Below, piece by piece: positions 15,908-28,456 of a DNA stretch of 64,000 nucleotides. The stretch is from contig BAAHQB010000051.1 of the NCBI GenBank assembly GCA_054601695.1, positions 806,001-870,000 on the forward strand. The letters run 5' to 3'. Source of the stretch: Amorphochlora amoebiformis. Taxonomy: Eukaryota; Cercozoa; Chlorarachniophyceae. How positions within the stretch are numbered: the first letter of the stretch is position 1; every line of letters starts with the position of its first letter. The translations under genes were made by a program, and so were the position numbers. The notes beneath the pieces were generated by a model. That model did no database searches. It was not told where the DNA came from and was given only the letters and a program-made list of their open reading frames with translations.

Positions 15908-16344
15908 CAGTAAATATATGTATAGATGTAGTATATATATATATATAAGCTACTAATACTAACATGTATGTATATATATATATAGATATATATATATATG
16001 TACAACAGTTCGTCTTTGAGTTGCCTGGACTAAATATCAAAGGGGCCCTCCGACCCTTTCTCCCGATACTTACGGATGGTGCACGAAAAAGATAATTTTA
16101 CCTTTTTTTCTGGTTAATTATGTTTACATATATAGTATTTATGAATATGATATATACACATAAATAAATATATAAATTTACACATATAGATATACATATA
16201 TACATAAAATATAATATATATGTATGTATCATATGTGTGCCATGTGAACATGAATTATAGGTACATTCATAATTTGTTGTGTGTATATGATAGGGTTAAT
16301 GAAGGGTAATGAGAAGACCAAAGAGCTAGCTGCATCGACGATGG

Positions 16345-16426
<82 letters not shown>

Positions 16427-16565
16427 ATATATTATTTATATATATATATATATATAATACATAATATACATAGACATATATACACATATATGCATGGAGT
16501 AGCCTACTCTTTGGTCAGAGTTGTATCAATCACGCGAAATCACTCACTGCCCATATGTACAAATT

Positions 16566-16608
<43 letters not shown>

Positions 16609-16763
16609 TATATATCTATGTATATTGAATATATATAATATACATATATATTATATATATATATATATATGTAAATATATATATAATTGAATATATATAA
16701 TATACATATATAATATTATATATATATATATACATGTGTGTGCGCGTGTATAATATATATATG

Positions 16764-16799
<36 letters not shown>

Positions 16800-17178
16800 A
16801 TATATATACATATATATGCGAGTGTGTATGTGTGTGTTCGTGTTCAGGATCTACCATTCACATATAGATATGTTTTTTGTATTTAACATATATGTGTATA
16901 CATCTAGATATACATATATATAATATATATATATAGAAATATATAATATATATATATACATATGTACATGCATTTAGATATATATTTATATAACATAATA
17001 TAATATACATATAAATAATATATTTATATTTTATATAGATATATATATATATGTATGTATGATTCAGCACTCTTATATCGCTTACGGCATCGTCTACCCT
17101 CTACATGTACGTCATGTTAATGACTGGACCTCTCATCCGAATGGTAATATACACATGTGTATGTAACGCGAATGTATA

Positions 17179-17211
<33 letters not shown>

Positions 17212-17661
17212 TACATTGTATTTTCTTTATATTTATATTATGTGTGTGTATATATGTTCATACATATATATATATATATGTATATTAGGCAAGCGAGCAA
17301 TACTCTGAAGAGGTGAAGTTAGCTATATTACGAGCCCTCAGGAATCTTCTGATGAAATGTGGACCTAGGTTCATATGTATACATATGAGTATGTATGTAT
17401 GTATATATATATATATATAAATTATATATAAATATATATATATATGTGTGTGTGTATAATGTGTGTATAAAATATGGATATTTATGTATGTATATATATA
17501 TATATATATATATATTTAGATTTACAGATGCGTGTGTGTAAGTATATACGTATTGTATATATAAATATATATATATGTATGTGTATATATATATGTATAT
17601 ATGTATTATATTATAGATATATATATATATATGTATGTATATATATAGATTATATATGTAA

Positions 17662-17699
<38 letters not shown>

Positions 17700-17744
17700 T
17701 AAATATTTTATAGTTGAGAAATATATGAATACATATGTAAAAAA

Positions 17745-17792
<48 letters not shown>

Positions 17793-17880
17793 GTACATAT
17801 ATACATATATACATATATACATACATATGTATATATATATGTAAATATATACATATATATATGTGTGTGTTTACATATAC

Positions 17881-17911
<31 letters not shown>

Positions 17912-18116
17912 ACATGTGTGCATGGTTATTTTAAAGGGTGAAAGCCTTTTTCTCCGCACTCCAGACTACCTTCCGAAAGGTATCAACAGAGGCATATACA
18001 TATATATATATATATATATAAATATATATATATGTGTGTGTGTGTGTATGTATATAGTATGTGTGTATAGTTTGTAATACAAAGCCCTGGTACATATATA
18101 GACGTATCTCTATAAA

Positions 18117-18163
<47 letters not shown>

Positions 18164-18186
18164 AATATAAATATATATGTGTATAT

Positions 18187-18225
<39 letters not shown>

Positions 18226-18238
18226 TTGTATGTATGTA

Positions 18239-18301
<63 letters not shown>

Positions 18302-18886
18302 TACTATATATATATATATATATATATACATATATATACATGTGTGTGTGTGTGTATTCACATATTTTATTATTTATATTATATAAAAATGCGCATATAT
18401 ATATATATATATATGTAATATACATATATGTGTGTGTATTTACTTTTTTCGCGAATTAGATATATATATGTACATATAATACATGTAACACATATTTACA
18501 CAAACATTTGTACATGTGCATGTAACCATCGATAAGCCTGTTCCAAAGTTAAGCATAGCATATATTACGCTAATCCTAAGCACAAGTATGTATTACGCTA
18601 AAGTTAAGCTTCAGCATGTATTATGCTTATCTGAGATAAAGTTTATTACCCAATCCTAGACTTAAGCATGTATTACGCTAAGCTTAACCATATAATGCGC
18701 TAAATCCTAAGCTAAAGCATGCATTACTAATCCTAGTCTAAGCAGGTATTACGCTAATAGTAAATTTAAGCATGTATTACAATCGCTACCTATCAGGCCC
18801 TACACCACAAGTCTAAAGCTGTAAGGGACGAGACGGTATGATATGCATATATGTGTATAACTATGTGCATTTAAATAGATTAGTGA

Positions 18887-18923
<37 letters not shown>

Positions 18924-19394
18924 ATATATATATGTGTATGTACATATGCATATATATTTATATATATACGTATATATTGTTGCAGCCTCTTCTTTAGTAG
19001 AAGTATGGTTTCTTGTTTTGCGTTGACTATGCGCGACATTTGGGTCGCGCTAGACCACTTCGGTTCTTGAATTCACTTTTGCAGCAGCCACAACAATACG
19101 AAATCTAGCAAGCCCTTTAGCAGTATGGGCAGTCTTTCAACGGGCTCTCTGAGTCGCGTCTCTATTAAAGCAGCCACTCCATTATTGAGTCAATCAAGCT
19201 CTTTAGCAATAAGGGGAGTCCTTCGTTGGGCCTCTTTGATGTATATGTATATGTTATGTATGTATATATATATATATATATGTGTATATATATGTATATA
19301 TGCATGTATGTATGTATATACATGTATCTGTATATGTGTGTGTAAATATATTAAAATATGAAGATTTTATGTATGAATATATATGTAGGTGTAC

Positions 19395-19462
<68 letters not shown>

Positions 19463-19600
19463 TGTGTGTGTACATATGTATATACCTGTACAGTAATGTG
19501 AATATTTACATATACGTGCATTTGTATTTATTAATATTTTCCTGCTATCGTTAGCATCAGCGTTCATGCTGTCACGAATACATACACATATGTGTACGTA

Positions 19601-19639
<39 letters not shown>

Positions 19640-19955
19640 ATATATATATGTATGTATGTATGTAATATATATATATATATATGCATGTATGTATGTAATA
19701 TATATATATATATATGTAATATATATGAATATATATATATATATATTTATATGATATACACATATATATGGAATACATAATTTACAAAATGTCCATACGT
19801 ATTAGGTATATATAATATCTATGTTAAAATACCTGAAATTGTACATGTACATGAAAATAAAGATGTTCAGATCCTTGACCACTTTGAAATGAACATATAA
19901 CAGGAAAATCGAACATGAAAATATGCGGATTCTTGGCCTAGACAAATGAATACAT

Positions 19956-19996
<41 letters not shown>

Positions 19997-20324
19997 TATA
20001 TAGATATATATAATATATATATGTATATTATATGAAATTATGCATACACATGGAAATAAAATAATTAGATCCTTGGCCTCGCCGAAATGATGAGACACAA
20101 CCCACGCGTCGACAACGTTATCCAAGTACCATTATATTTACATATATAAGAATTTAAATGTGTATATGTACATACGTATATACACATATATATACATACA
20201 TATATGTGTATGTGGGGTAGGTATGATATATACATATATATATGTACATATGTATTATATATATATATATATATATGTATTATATATATATATATATATT
20301 CATACACGTATATGTGAGTATACG

Positions 20325-20366
<42 letters not shown>

Positions 20367-20468
20367 TTGTATAATATATATAAATCATACATATATGTGT
20401 ATGTATATATATTTATATATGTATACATATAAACTAATGCACACATATACACATACACACACAAATAC

Positions 20469-20518
<50 letters not shown>

Positions 20519-21491
20519 GTAAATATATAGAAATATATATATGTATGAAGTCAGAGTTAGGTTTAGGTTTAAGGTTAGGAATAAGCTTAACCCCGAATCC
20601 TGCCCCACAGTGTAGGGTTAAGGTTAGGGTTAGGATCAGATTATTCAGCATGTCTTAGTCCTAGGACCATTGACTCGGTGAGGGTTAGGGTTAGGGTTAG
20701 GGTTAGTACCCTATTCGTAAGGGGCTATGAAGCATCTTAACGGCGTGAGAGCATGAGAGACGATGTTTGGTGTTCGGGTGAATGCATTTATCATACCGGC
20801 TATGTTAACATGGTTGGGCTTTCTCTCTCTTTCAGGATCTCTTTCTCTCTCTTCCCCTCTCCCTCTCTCTCTTTTCCCTTTCTCTCTTTTCCACTTACTC
20901 ATCTACCCGTAGCCATAGCCATGTTTATACCATACATTCAGAACCTAACTGGATAGATTCAGAACCTAACCTCTTAACTTTGGATAATTCTTCGTTAGGA
21001 CATCAACACGCAGATATTGAAAGAGCCAGATGCCGAGGTTTGCCTGAGGGTTGGGGACGGGGTTAGGCAAAGGATTAGGGGGTTAATATTAGGGTTGGGT
21101 TACGATTAGGATAAGGTAAGGGTTAGATTGAAGATTAAAGGGTTTCTATTGTTTTGGCTTCTGTTTTAACTGGGATTTGAGCCCTAACCAAACATTTAAT
21201 TAGATTAAGACCTCACTGTTATTGGCCCTCAAAGGGCTGGCCATTCATCCCACAGGCAAGAAGCGCAATCAGAAAGGGAGAGAGAGAAGAGAGATATAAT
21301 AGTGAGAGAGAAGCGAGATATAATAGTGAGAGAAAGATGATAGAAGATATAATACATATATGTACATATATACATATATAGATGCTATATAATTTACGAG
21401 AGAGATATGAAGGAGTAGAGAAGAGAGGAGAGCGAGAAAAGAGAGAGAGAGAAGAAAGGGAGAGAAGAGAGAGAGAGAAGAGAGAGAGAGA

Positions 21492-21536
<45 letters not shown>

Positions 21537-22525
21537 AGAGAGAGAGAAGAGAGAGAGAAAAGAGAGAGAGAAGAGAGAGAAAAGAGAGAGAGAAGAGCAC
21601 GAGAGAAGAGGCAGAAAAGAGCGTACTAGAAGAGAGAGATATATACAAGAGAGAGGGAAGGAGGTAAGGGAAGAAGAGAACCCTCAAAGAGAGAGAGAAG
21701 AGAACCCTCAGAGAGAGAGAGAAGAGAACCCTCAGAGAGAGAAGAGAACACAGAGAGAGAGAAGAGAACACAGAGTGAGAGAAGAGAACACAGAGAGAGA
21801 GAAGAGAACACAGAGAGAGAGAAGAGAACAAAAGAGAGAGAGAGAACAAAAGAGAGAGAGCGAGAAGAGAACAAGAGAGAGAGAGAGAGAAGAGAACAAA
21901 AGAGAGAGAGAGAGAAGAGAACAAAAGAGAGAGAGAGAGAGAAGAGAACAAAAGAGAGAGAGCGAGAAGAGAACAAAAGAGAGAGAGAGAGAAGAGAACA
22001 AAAGAGAGAGAGAGAGAGAGAAGAGAACAAAAGAGAGAGAGAGAACAAAAGAGAGAGAGCGAGAAGAGAACAAAAGAGAGAGAGAGAGAGAAGAGAACAA
22101 AAGAGAGAGAGAGAGAGAAGAAAACAAAAGAGAGAGAGAGAGAGAGAAGAAAACAAAAGAGAGAGAGAGATAAGAGAACAAAAGAGAGAGAGAGAGAGAG
22201 AAGAGAACAAAAGAGAGAGAGAAGATAACAGAGAGACTACTCCCGCATCTCGATTACTTCCATCCTAACCTGACCCCCAGTCTCCTCAAGCTAAGACCTA
22301 AACTTGACGGTAGTGGGTGAAATATTTCAGGTACCCGGATTTCCAAGGCAATGATGCAGAAGGCAATGGCGACAACAGACTCGCTGCTTGATCATCAGGA
22401 CGAGGAGGTGGGAAGTCGAATATTCTCTGTCGACTGTCGCTCTCTTTCCTTTCTTCTCTCGCTCTCTTTTCTCGTCTCTGTCTTGGCGATCGCTCCCTTG
22501 TCTTCCTTTATCTCTCTTTCTCTTG

Positions 22526-22564
<39 letters not shown>

Positions 22565-22623
22565 GAAATAGATATATTTTTGTGTGTGATATATATGAAG
22601 TTTTTATATTGATGAATAGATAC

Positions 22624-22655
<32 letters not shown>

Positions 22656-22844
22656 ATCATATATATTATGTATGTATAATATTGTAGTATATATGTGTAC
22701 ATATATGTATATTATATATATATATATATATATGTATATACGGTGTATAATATATACATTCAATTCAGGTGAGGAAGGCAGCGGCACGCGCCAACGGATC
22801 TCTGGCACAGTTCTTAGAAGAGGTGTTACATAATATATATAATA

Positions 22845-22885
<41 letters not shown>

Positions 22886-23340
22886 TAAATATGCGTAAAT
22901 ATATATATATATATATATTATGTGTATAATATATACATGCTGTATTTAATATGCATTACATGTGTATATGTGTTTGTATGTGCGATTTATGAGTTTGTAT
23001 AATGTGTAGACATATATATATATATATGTGTATAATATATCAATATATATATATATATACGTATGTATAATATATATATATATATACATTTGTATACACA
23101 TACACATTGCAAAGGTATATTTTTACATATACGCTTACGCATTGTGATCTAAATACACATAGGGAGAATACAAGAGGTTTGTTCGAAATCTAGCTGGAGA
23201 GGAGAAGCTGGGAGATGCCAACGATAGACAGAGTATATCACATAAAATTGAATTCGTTATATGTATGTTTTCATATGCGTAAATGTGTGTATGTGTATTA
23301 TGTGTGTGTGTGTGTGTGTTTGTAAACTTCTTGCATACAA

Positions 23341-23384
<44 letters not shown>

Positions 23385-23551
23385 ACTTACATATATGTGT
23401 ATTCTACGCATACACACACACACGTGTACATTTCTAGAGTATAAAGTTTACAAATATATGGAATGTAAAATACATACTTTTCTCGTACATATATATATAT
23501 ATATGTGTGTGTTATATATATGTATATATATACACATATATATATATATAT

Positions 23552-23582
<31 letters not shown>

Positions 23583-23902
23583 TTCTCTCACAGCCCGCAT
23601 GATACTGACCGAGGCAACGGCCCGGTCCGGCAAGTCCCTGGACTCCAAGCTCGCTGCTCTAGTGACAAAGATGGTACAATCTATTCCTCACTACACCGCA
23701 GCACAAATCAAACTCAACCCAAGCCTAGCGCCCTAACATTAAGCCCTGGGTAGACGTGGCCAAGCCCTAAACATAAACCTAGATTTGTCTCGCACCTGTA
23801 GCGTAGATTGAATGGTAGGTGCTAAGACTAAGAGGGCCTTTGCTTGAGATGTATTGTAGCTGATGCCTTAATCCTAACAGTGTATCAATGCATAGATAGG
23901 TA

Positions 23903-23935
<33 letters not shown>

Positions 23936-24732
23936 TATATATATATATATATTATATATTTAGAATGTAAAATAATGTATATATAAATGTATGTATTAGA
24001 ATGTAAAATATATATCATATATATATATATATATATACACGAGTAAATGAACACATATGTATGTGTATATATAACATGTATGTATATACAATCAAGTCCA
24101 AAAACTTCAACACACCTCAGATGAAAGATGATAATAAGTCGGTCGTAATGGCCGCGATCAAAGCTGGCAGAGAGATCCTGATATCCGACAATGAACTCCT
24201 CGATGAAGATGGAGAGTCCGACCCCGTAGCCAAGGAAAAGCTGCTCAAGAGGATCGCCATACTCGTCAAGGATAAGACTGGGTTTGAGGAACAGTATTGT
24301 ATTTGAACTGTATGAATAAGTTCGTATTGCGGTGGAATATATTGGTTTGTATGTGCGCGTGTGTGTTGTCTGTATGTGTTGTGTGTGTATATGTGTGTGT
24401 TGTGTATGTGTGTATATGAACGCATGTTTATATAACATATATTTATATAACATACATATACAAAAACATACACACGTGTATATGTTATTTCAATACTCAA
24501 ATACGTGATACATTAGTATGTGTGTGAATTATACATGTAAATATAATACATCTAAACGTATCATAGATCCGTCCAATACGAGAGTATCAACGCTCTGTTA
24601 AGCTACAGGTCAGTCCTCAAACGTACATAATATATACATATAAAATATACCATACATATATATATATATATGCATGCTCTCTGGGCTGTTACCAGCAGTA
24701 GCATCACCGCCCCACCGGCTTCTATACTTCCA

Positions 24733-24798
<66 letters not shown>

Positions 24799-24954
24799 AT
24801 ATATGTATATATATTATTCTATATATATGTGTGTGTGTATATATGTATATAATATTATATTAGTATTTGTATTCTATGGACATAGTCCAGGACATCATGT
24901 ACAAATATTTTTATTCCATTTATATGCAATGCTCCGTATATGTATTTGCAATAC

Positions 24955-24998
<44 letters not shown>

Positions 24999-25342
24999 TT
25001 ATATTTATAATATATATATATATATATATTGTAATATATATATATATATACACATATATACATGTACTCACTAAATATATATATATATATCGAAAGCTAC
25101 TACGGGTCTGAGGGTTGCAAGCGCGTGATCAACGGTTCCTGTGGGTCGGCCTTTGTCCCTCTTATCGTCGCATTGGATAAGGCAAAGCCAGATGTAAGAA
25201 TTCTTCTATCTCGCACTTTATCTCTGTATTACCTCTCGCATATTCCCTCTTATCTTGTTGTCCATCTTATCCGATGATATGTAAAGTTACGTAAAACACA
25301 GGCACATGTGTGGTTGTGTGTACATATATATATATACATATA

Positions 25343-25398
<56 letters not shown>

Positions 25399-26016
25399 TA
25401 TATATGTTTATATGTATATATATATATATGTAAAGTATATGTAAAGAATTTGTATGATGTATGTTTTGTGTATGTATATGACAATATATATTATATAGTT
25501 TCATATATATATACATATATACATATATATTGATATATGTATGTATTGGATGTACATAGATAATTATCGAAATACATATATATGTATATATATATATATA
25601 TATATATTTATTATATATATATATAGATATATTGATATATATGTATGTATTGGATGTACATAGATAATTATCGAAATACAATATATATATATATAGATAG
25701 ATATAGATATAGATATATATATATATATATTTATACAGATATATATAAAAATGTATATTACTAAATATGTTAATATAATATGAATTGACATATATATATT
25801 TATATATATAAAAAAAGGGTTATCCTGTACAAATGCAGTACGTAGTATATATATATATGAATGTTTGTGTGTGTGTATGTGTACATAAGAATAGAGTGTT
25901 ATGCATATCCAGATATATAATTGGTGTGTATGCGTGTATAAATTCTTAGGTAACGTGTTGCTAGTAGGTTAGTATGCAATTATACATACATTATATATTT
26001 TCGTGTATATATATAC

Positions 26017-26047
<31 letters not shown>

Positions 26048-26078
26048 ACAATATATACATTGTACATTTTCACATAGA

Positions 26079-26155
<77 letters not shown>

Positions 26156-26415
26156 GTGTGTATATATATATGTGTGTATATGTGTATGTGTATGTGTGTG
26201 TATATTGATACATATGTATATATATTTACATATATAAATATATATATACACATGTACAGTACATATTTACAATTTGGATGTAGATAGATAATTATCTAAA
26301 TATACACACATATATATATATATATATATACATATAAATATATACATGTGTGTGTGTATTTATATACATATATGTTTATTACGAAATATGTAAACATAAT
26401 GTGAATTTACATATT

Positions 26416-26447
<32 letters not shown>

Positions 26448-26671
26448 GATTTGTTATCTTGTACAAGTGCAGTACGTAGTATATGTATGAACGTTTGTGT
26501 GTGTGTACGTGTACATATTATACGTATGATGGTATGTACTACACATTTAATACATATATGATGGTGCGTGCTACACATTTGTTTGGAGAATACATGTATT
26601 CATAATCATAAAAAAATATTATTCTGTTAATATACAGGTTAAAACATCTTTTGCATGTTTCAATATATAAC

Positions 26672-26717
<46 letters not shown>

Positions 26718-26764
26718 CTATATTATATATATATATATATATATGTATTTTTATATATGTATAT

Positions 26765-26809
<45 letters not shown>

Positions 26810-27358
26810 CGTGTGTGTTTGTGTATGAGATAGTGTATTTCATAGGGGCACATATAATGTGCACATCCATACTCACGCACAATCCTAAAAGGTGAAGTTT
26901 GACATCAAGATGGTTATGTTCGGCATGCTCGGGTTGGATAGGTTCGAAAAGAAAGAATGCGAGGATACCAAGGTTCTACGGATACATTTATACATACATA
27001 TACATAAATCTATATATGTGTACACACATATATCCGTGTATTTTTTTTCAGATAATATAACGAAATCTACTGGTTGTTACCAGTCTAAATATTATCAGTA
27101 TTGTGTATATATGTAATGTCATTAATATATCTTCATATTTAGATACATATATTTACAGTGTTACAGATATGTAGATATTTCAAATACACAAAATAGAACT
27201 TGGCTGTGGCGCAAGAAGGGCGCGCTGTTGCAATATGCAAGAAGCTGGCCTCCAAGAACGCCGCGGGTGCAAAAGCGCTTACGGGAATTGTGAAAAAAGC
27301 GTTATTAAAGATAACTATGCTCGACCACGAGAATGCGCTGAGAGAGCTAGAAAGATAG
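526..27358 (+). CDS. GCN1: GCN1 (eIF-2-alpha kinase activator), C-terminal half, 55 exons, 5' incomplete
   Basis: HEAT-repeat protein that binds translating ribosomes and, in yeast and animals, activates the kinase Gcn2 when amino acids are short. About 1,262 codons are present, ending in TAG at 27356-27358; the N-terminal half lies left of the window. The translation tracks human GCN1 as I remember it almost without gaps. Examples: KKWRTK (human EESWRTK), SFVHTID (KFVHFID), QMAAQIVG (KMAAQIIG), [12 protein letters not shown] (RSGAAQGLAEVM), [18 protein letters not shown] (VERRNRVLAGLYMGRSDT), [18 protein letters not shown] (RQGVCIGLSEIMKSTSR) and TGPLIRM (TGPLIRI) followed by LQTTFRK. This span covers the eEF3-like repeats and the region homologous to the Gcn2-binding (RWD-binding) segment. 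Every adjacent exon pair joins in compatible phase. Three introns need a GC donor. Coding is about 3.8 kb of 26.8 kb. Exon coordinates are in the three following entries. Confidence 0.93.
1140..1392. repeat. Polypurine (GAGAGA) tract in a GCN1 intron
   Basis: The + strand is nearly all purine (GAGAGAGAG with AAGAAAG variants) inside the intron 1130-1461. The ORFs here, such as the RERE- or LSLS-rich ones, are repeat artefacts. Similar purine tracts lie at 8530-8710 and 14460-14530. Pyrimidine tracts lie at 9281-9380, 22436-22530, 40560-40810 and 53405-53475. Confidence 0.8.
3985..4046 (+). repeat. 26-bp tandem repeat running into a splice acceptor
   Basis: The unit TCTCTCACGAACCCAAACCA plus AAAC occurs twice (from 3985 and from 4011). 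A third, truncated unit reads TTTCTCACAG, which is the acceptor of the GCN1 exon at 4047. The acceptor therefore looks like one repeat unit with CACGA changed to CACAG. Confidence 0.75.
6219..6240 (+). repeat. Interstitial CCCTAA repeats in a GCN1 intron
   Basis: About three exact CCCTAA units lie directly after the exon ending at 6202, with degenerate units (CCTAACC, CCGAGCTTAACCC) continuing to about 6425. Similar degenerate arrays fill short introns at 772-884, 965-1045, 5249-5322, 48867-48996, 50894-50950 and 53965-54103. Confidence 0.8.
7281..7315 (+). pseudogene. Decayed copy of the GCN1 exon at 7675 (exon echo)
   Basis: This 35-bp stretch matches 7664-7698, the acceptor plus the start of the real exon, at 29 of 35 positions counted by eye. 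The real exon reads GAKVTTTK and the copy GAEVSTTK. In the copy the acceptor TTAG has become TAAC, so it should not be spliced. Shorter echoes of the exon's end (ATCATGGCTCACAAG) lie at 7839-7855 (CATGGCTCGCAAG) and 7964-7977 (GCATGACTCACAAG). Confidence 0.7.
9719..18835 (+). other. GCN1: GCN1 exons 23-43 (coordinates)
   Basis: Exons: 9719-9755, 9948-10023, 10524-10582, 10693-10739, 10958-11012, 11326-11409, 11702-11781, 12509-12547, 12984-13025, 13385-13454, 13544-13598, 13766-13827, 14254-14436, 14604-14681, 15434-15460, 16009-16078, 16294-16345, 17068-17143, 17289-17368, 17937-17979, 18797-18835. The intron after 10023 needs a GC donor (CAAG|GCATAT). The end of the exon at 10524 is ambiguous: 10573 and 10582 both leave an in-frame GT donor. 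The 183-nt exon 14254-14436 is the longest in the gene. Homology is strong at [50 protein letters not shown] and LQTTFRK, weaker around 13544-15460. Confidence 0.85.
18535..18788. repeat. Degenerate minisatellite around TTAAGCATGTATTACGCTAA
   Basis: At least seven variants of a 36-45 bp unit whose core is AAGCATGTATTACGCTAA, alternating with TCCTAAGCTTAA-like spacers. The last unit runs into the acceptor (tatcag) of the GCN1 exon at 18797. The core is partly palindromic (TTAAGC...GCTTAA). Confidence 0.75.
18983..19240 (+). repeat. Diverged direct repeats of about 75 bp in a GCN1 intron
   Basis: Two copies, from about 19085 and 19159, share GCAGCCAC...CTTTAGCA..A.GG...GTC.TTC...GGGC. A shorter relative starts at 18985 (GCAGCCTCTTC). 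The reading frames contain HEAT-like strings such as LAIRGVLRW, but the flanking GCN1 exons (18797-18835 and 20069-20125) join in phase and in register without them. I therefore treat the repeats as intronic. Confidence 0.5.
19850..19957 (+). pseudogene. Two decayed copies of the GCN1 exon at 20069
   Basis: 19850-19893 and 19914-19957 both resemble 20048-20095, the end of the intron plus the start of the exon ILGLAEMM. All three share CATG(A/G)AAATA followed by AT(C/T)CTTG(G/A)CC and ..AAATGA. The first copy keeps CAG before ATCCTTG but runs into TGA in frame; the second has lost the AG. Confidence 0.65.
20681..20706 (-). repeat. Interstitial TTAGGG array (four units)
   Basis: Four contiguous TTAGGG units, flanked by degenerate units from 20560 to 20640 and again at 21050-21140. 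The orientation is opposite to the CCCTAA arrays found elsewhere in GCN1. All of it lies in the introns around the exon 20999-21037. Confidence 0.85.
21265..22240. repeat. Polypurine minisatellite (GAGAGAACAAAA units)
   Basis: About 970 bp of almost pure purine on the + strand inside the GCN1 intron 21256-22330. The first part is GAGAGAAGA; then units with GAACCCTCA; then GAACACAGAGA; then many GAACAAAAGAGA units. Open frames of up to 263 codons (Arg/Glu/Lys-rich on +, Leu/Ser-rich on -) are artefacts. Mirror symmetry makes triplex (H-DNA) formation plausible. Confidence 0.9.
25531..26530. repeat. Nested duplications in the penultimate-exon intron of GCN1
   Basis: A 45-bp block (TTGGATGTACATAGATAATT core) occurs at 25531-25575 and 25633-25679, with a diverged third copy at 26273-26304. 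A second block (TGTACAA.TGCAGTACGTAG) occurs at 25820-25850 and 26454-26484. The 623-634 bp offsets show that a larger segment was duplicated in tandem. Confidence 0.75.
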
Positions 27359-28120
27359 CCTAGCCTGATGGTAAGATGTTCAGATAATATGCTTAATCTA
27401 GACAGATATCACAGAGAACGTAAATTCCTATTATATCATCAAATCTAGAAATAGATGTAACTACTAACTAGTATCTATAGCAAAAGTCTAAGATGATCGG
27501 CGAGATATACTCAATATTCTATACATACTAGACATACTGTGTCTAGATCATGAGGCCGCATGATACTAGCATGATACTAACTAGACTAGAGACTAATAAA
27601 TTAAGCACTAATCTAGTAATAACAACTAGTACAAGTGACACCGGGATATATAGCCTCTAGATCTCCTAATGCTCTTCTAGATGATCTGTGCTCCTCATTC
27701 AAATGTGTCACCAGTTTATATCCCAACGGTCTTAATGAAGATCACAAGTTTCAGCTCATGATCATGTGCACTCCGAGGTCATAAGTAATTAACTCGCGAT
27801 TTCAACATGTCTAAATAAAGATTCTGATAAAAGATTCTAGATCTAGATCAGAGTCGGGAAATAGCAGGTCAACGCAGTGCTGTCACTAGAACTCAAAGGG
27901 GAATGAATTTCTCTTTCTGTGAAAAATAAAACTTTGGTGGTGGGTGTGGAATATACATATTCTTATGTGTGCTCTGGGACGCGACTCTATTATATTCTAT
28001 TTTCATTGTCCATTTAAAGACAAGAGAAATGGAGAAGAAATCGAATATGTATTCTTAAAAAAACCACTTATCTGGTTCATTCTTTTTTATTTCCCCGTTC
28101 TCCCTATCTTCTTGTCATAT
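27359..28120. other. Intergenic region between convergent genes (GCN1 and the 28121 gene)
   Basis: 762 bp with little TA repeat but many CTAGA/GATCTAG palindromic motifs at 27400-27680 and 27830-27860. Both neighbouring genes end here, so it should hold two 3' UTRs and polyadenylation sites. I see no convincing ORF or RNA gene. GTGACAC/GTGTCAC and GGGATATA/TATATCCC pairs occur at about 27630-27730, but in an order that does not make a simple hairpin. Confidence 0.6.
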
Positions 28121-28422
28121 TTACTTCTTCTTGTTGAGCATATCCGAGTCTGTATATTATGTACATGTATGAATATATAGATATATTATATCAATATACA
28201 TATATATATATATATATATATTCATTTTGTATGTATGCATATACATGGATGTGTAATTTTTTTTACAGAGGCATTAATATGGTGTATATGTATACATGTA
28301 TTTACGTGCTACATATTAATATCTATATATATGTATATATATATATATATTATATACATATATAGTACACACACATATATATATATATATATGTATGTAC
28401 GTATATATATAAGTATGTATGT

Positions 28423-28456
<34 letters not shown>

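Larger units (their letters stand above)
20069..27358 (+). other. GCN1: GCN1 exons 44-55 (coordinates)
   Basis: Exons: 20069-20125, 20999-21037, 21204-21255, 22331-22407, 22769-22822, 23163-23232, 23594-23673, 24121-24293, 24567-24608, 25097-25193, 26892-26972, 27197-27358. The intron after 21255 needs a GC donor (CACAG|GCAAGA); reading on gives a stop inside a purine repeat. VDNVIQDINTQ aligns with human VDPLFTELLNG, and [18 protein letters not shown] is a canonical HEAT helix pair. The last exon is 162 nt, rich in Lys and Ala, and ends ...LRELER. No extra domain follows the last HEAT-like repeats. Confidence 0.86.

Noticed and set aside
18983-19240. Extra GCN1 exons with HEAT-like strings ([22 protein letters not shown])
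   Set aside because: The exons on either side join in phase and align with human GCN1 without them. The segments are copies of one another and no entry phase works.
21382-22210. A 263-codon Arg/Glu/Lys-rich ORF and the opposite Leu/Ser-rich ORFs
   Set aside because: These come from the GA minisatellite. They lie in a GCN1 intron whose flanking exons splice in phase.
24674-24735. Possible small GCN1 exon around [12 protein letters not shown]
   Set aside because: Exon 24567-24608 joins 25097-25193 in phase without it. The segment has no usable donor before the TA tract.
27359-28120. tRNA, snoRNA or other RNA gene in the GC-balanced intergenic stretch
   Set aside because: No cloverleaf with the T-loop GTTCRA motif and no paired C/D boxes could be seen. 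Complementary segments are in the wrong order for a simple stem.
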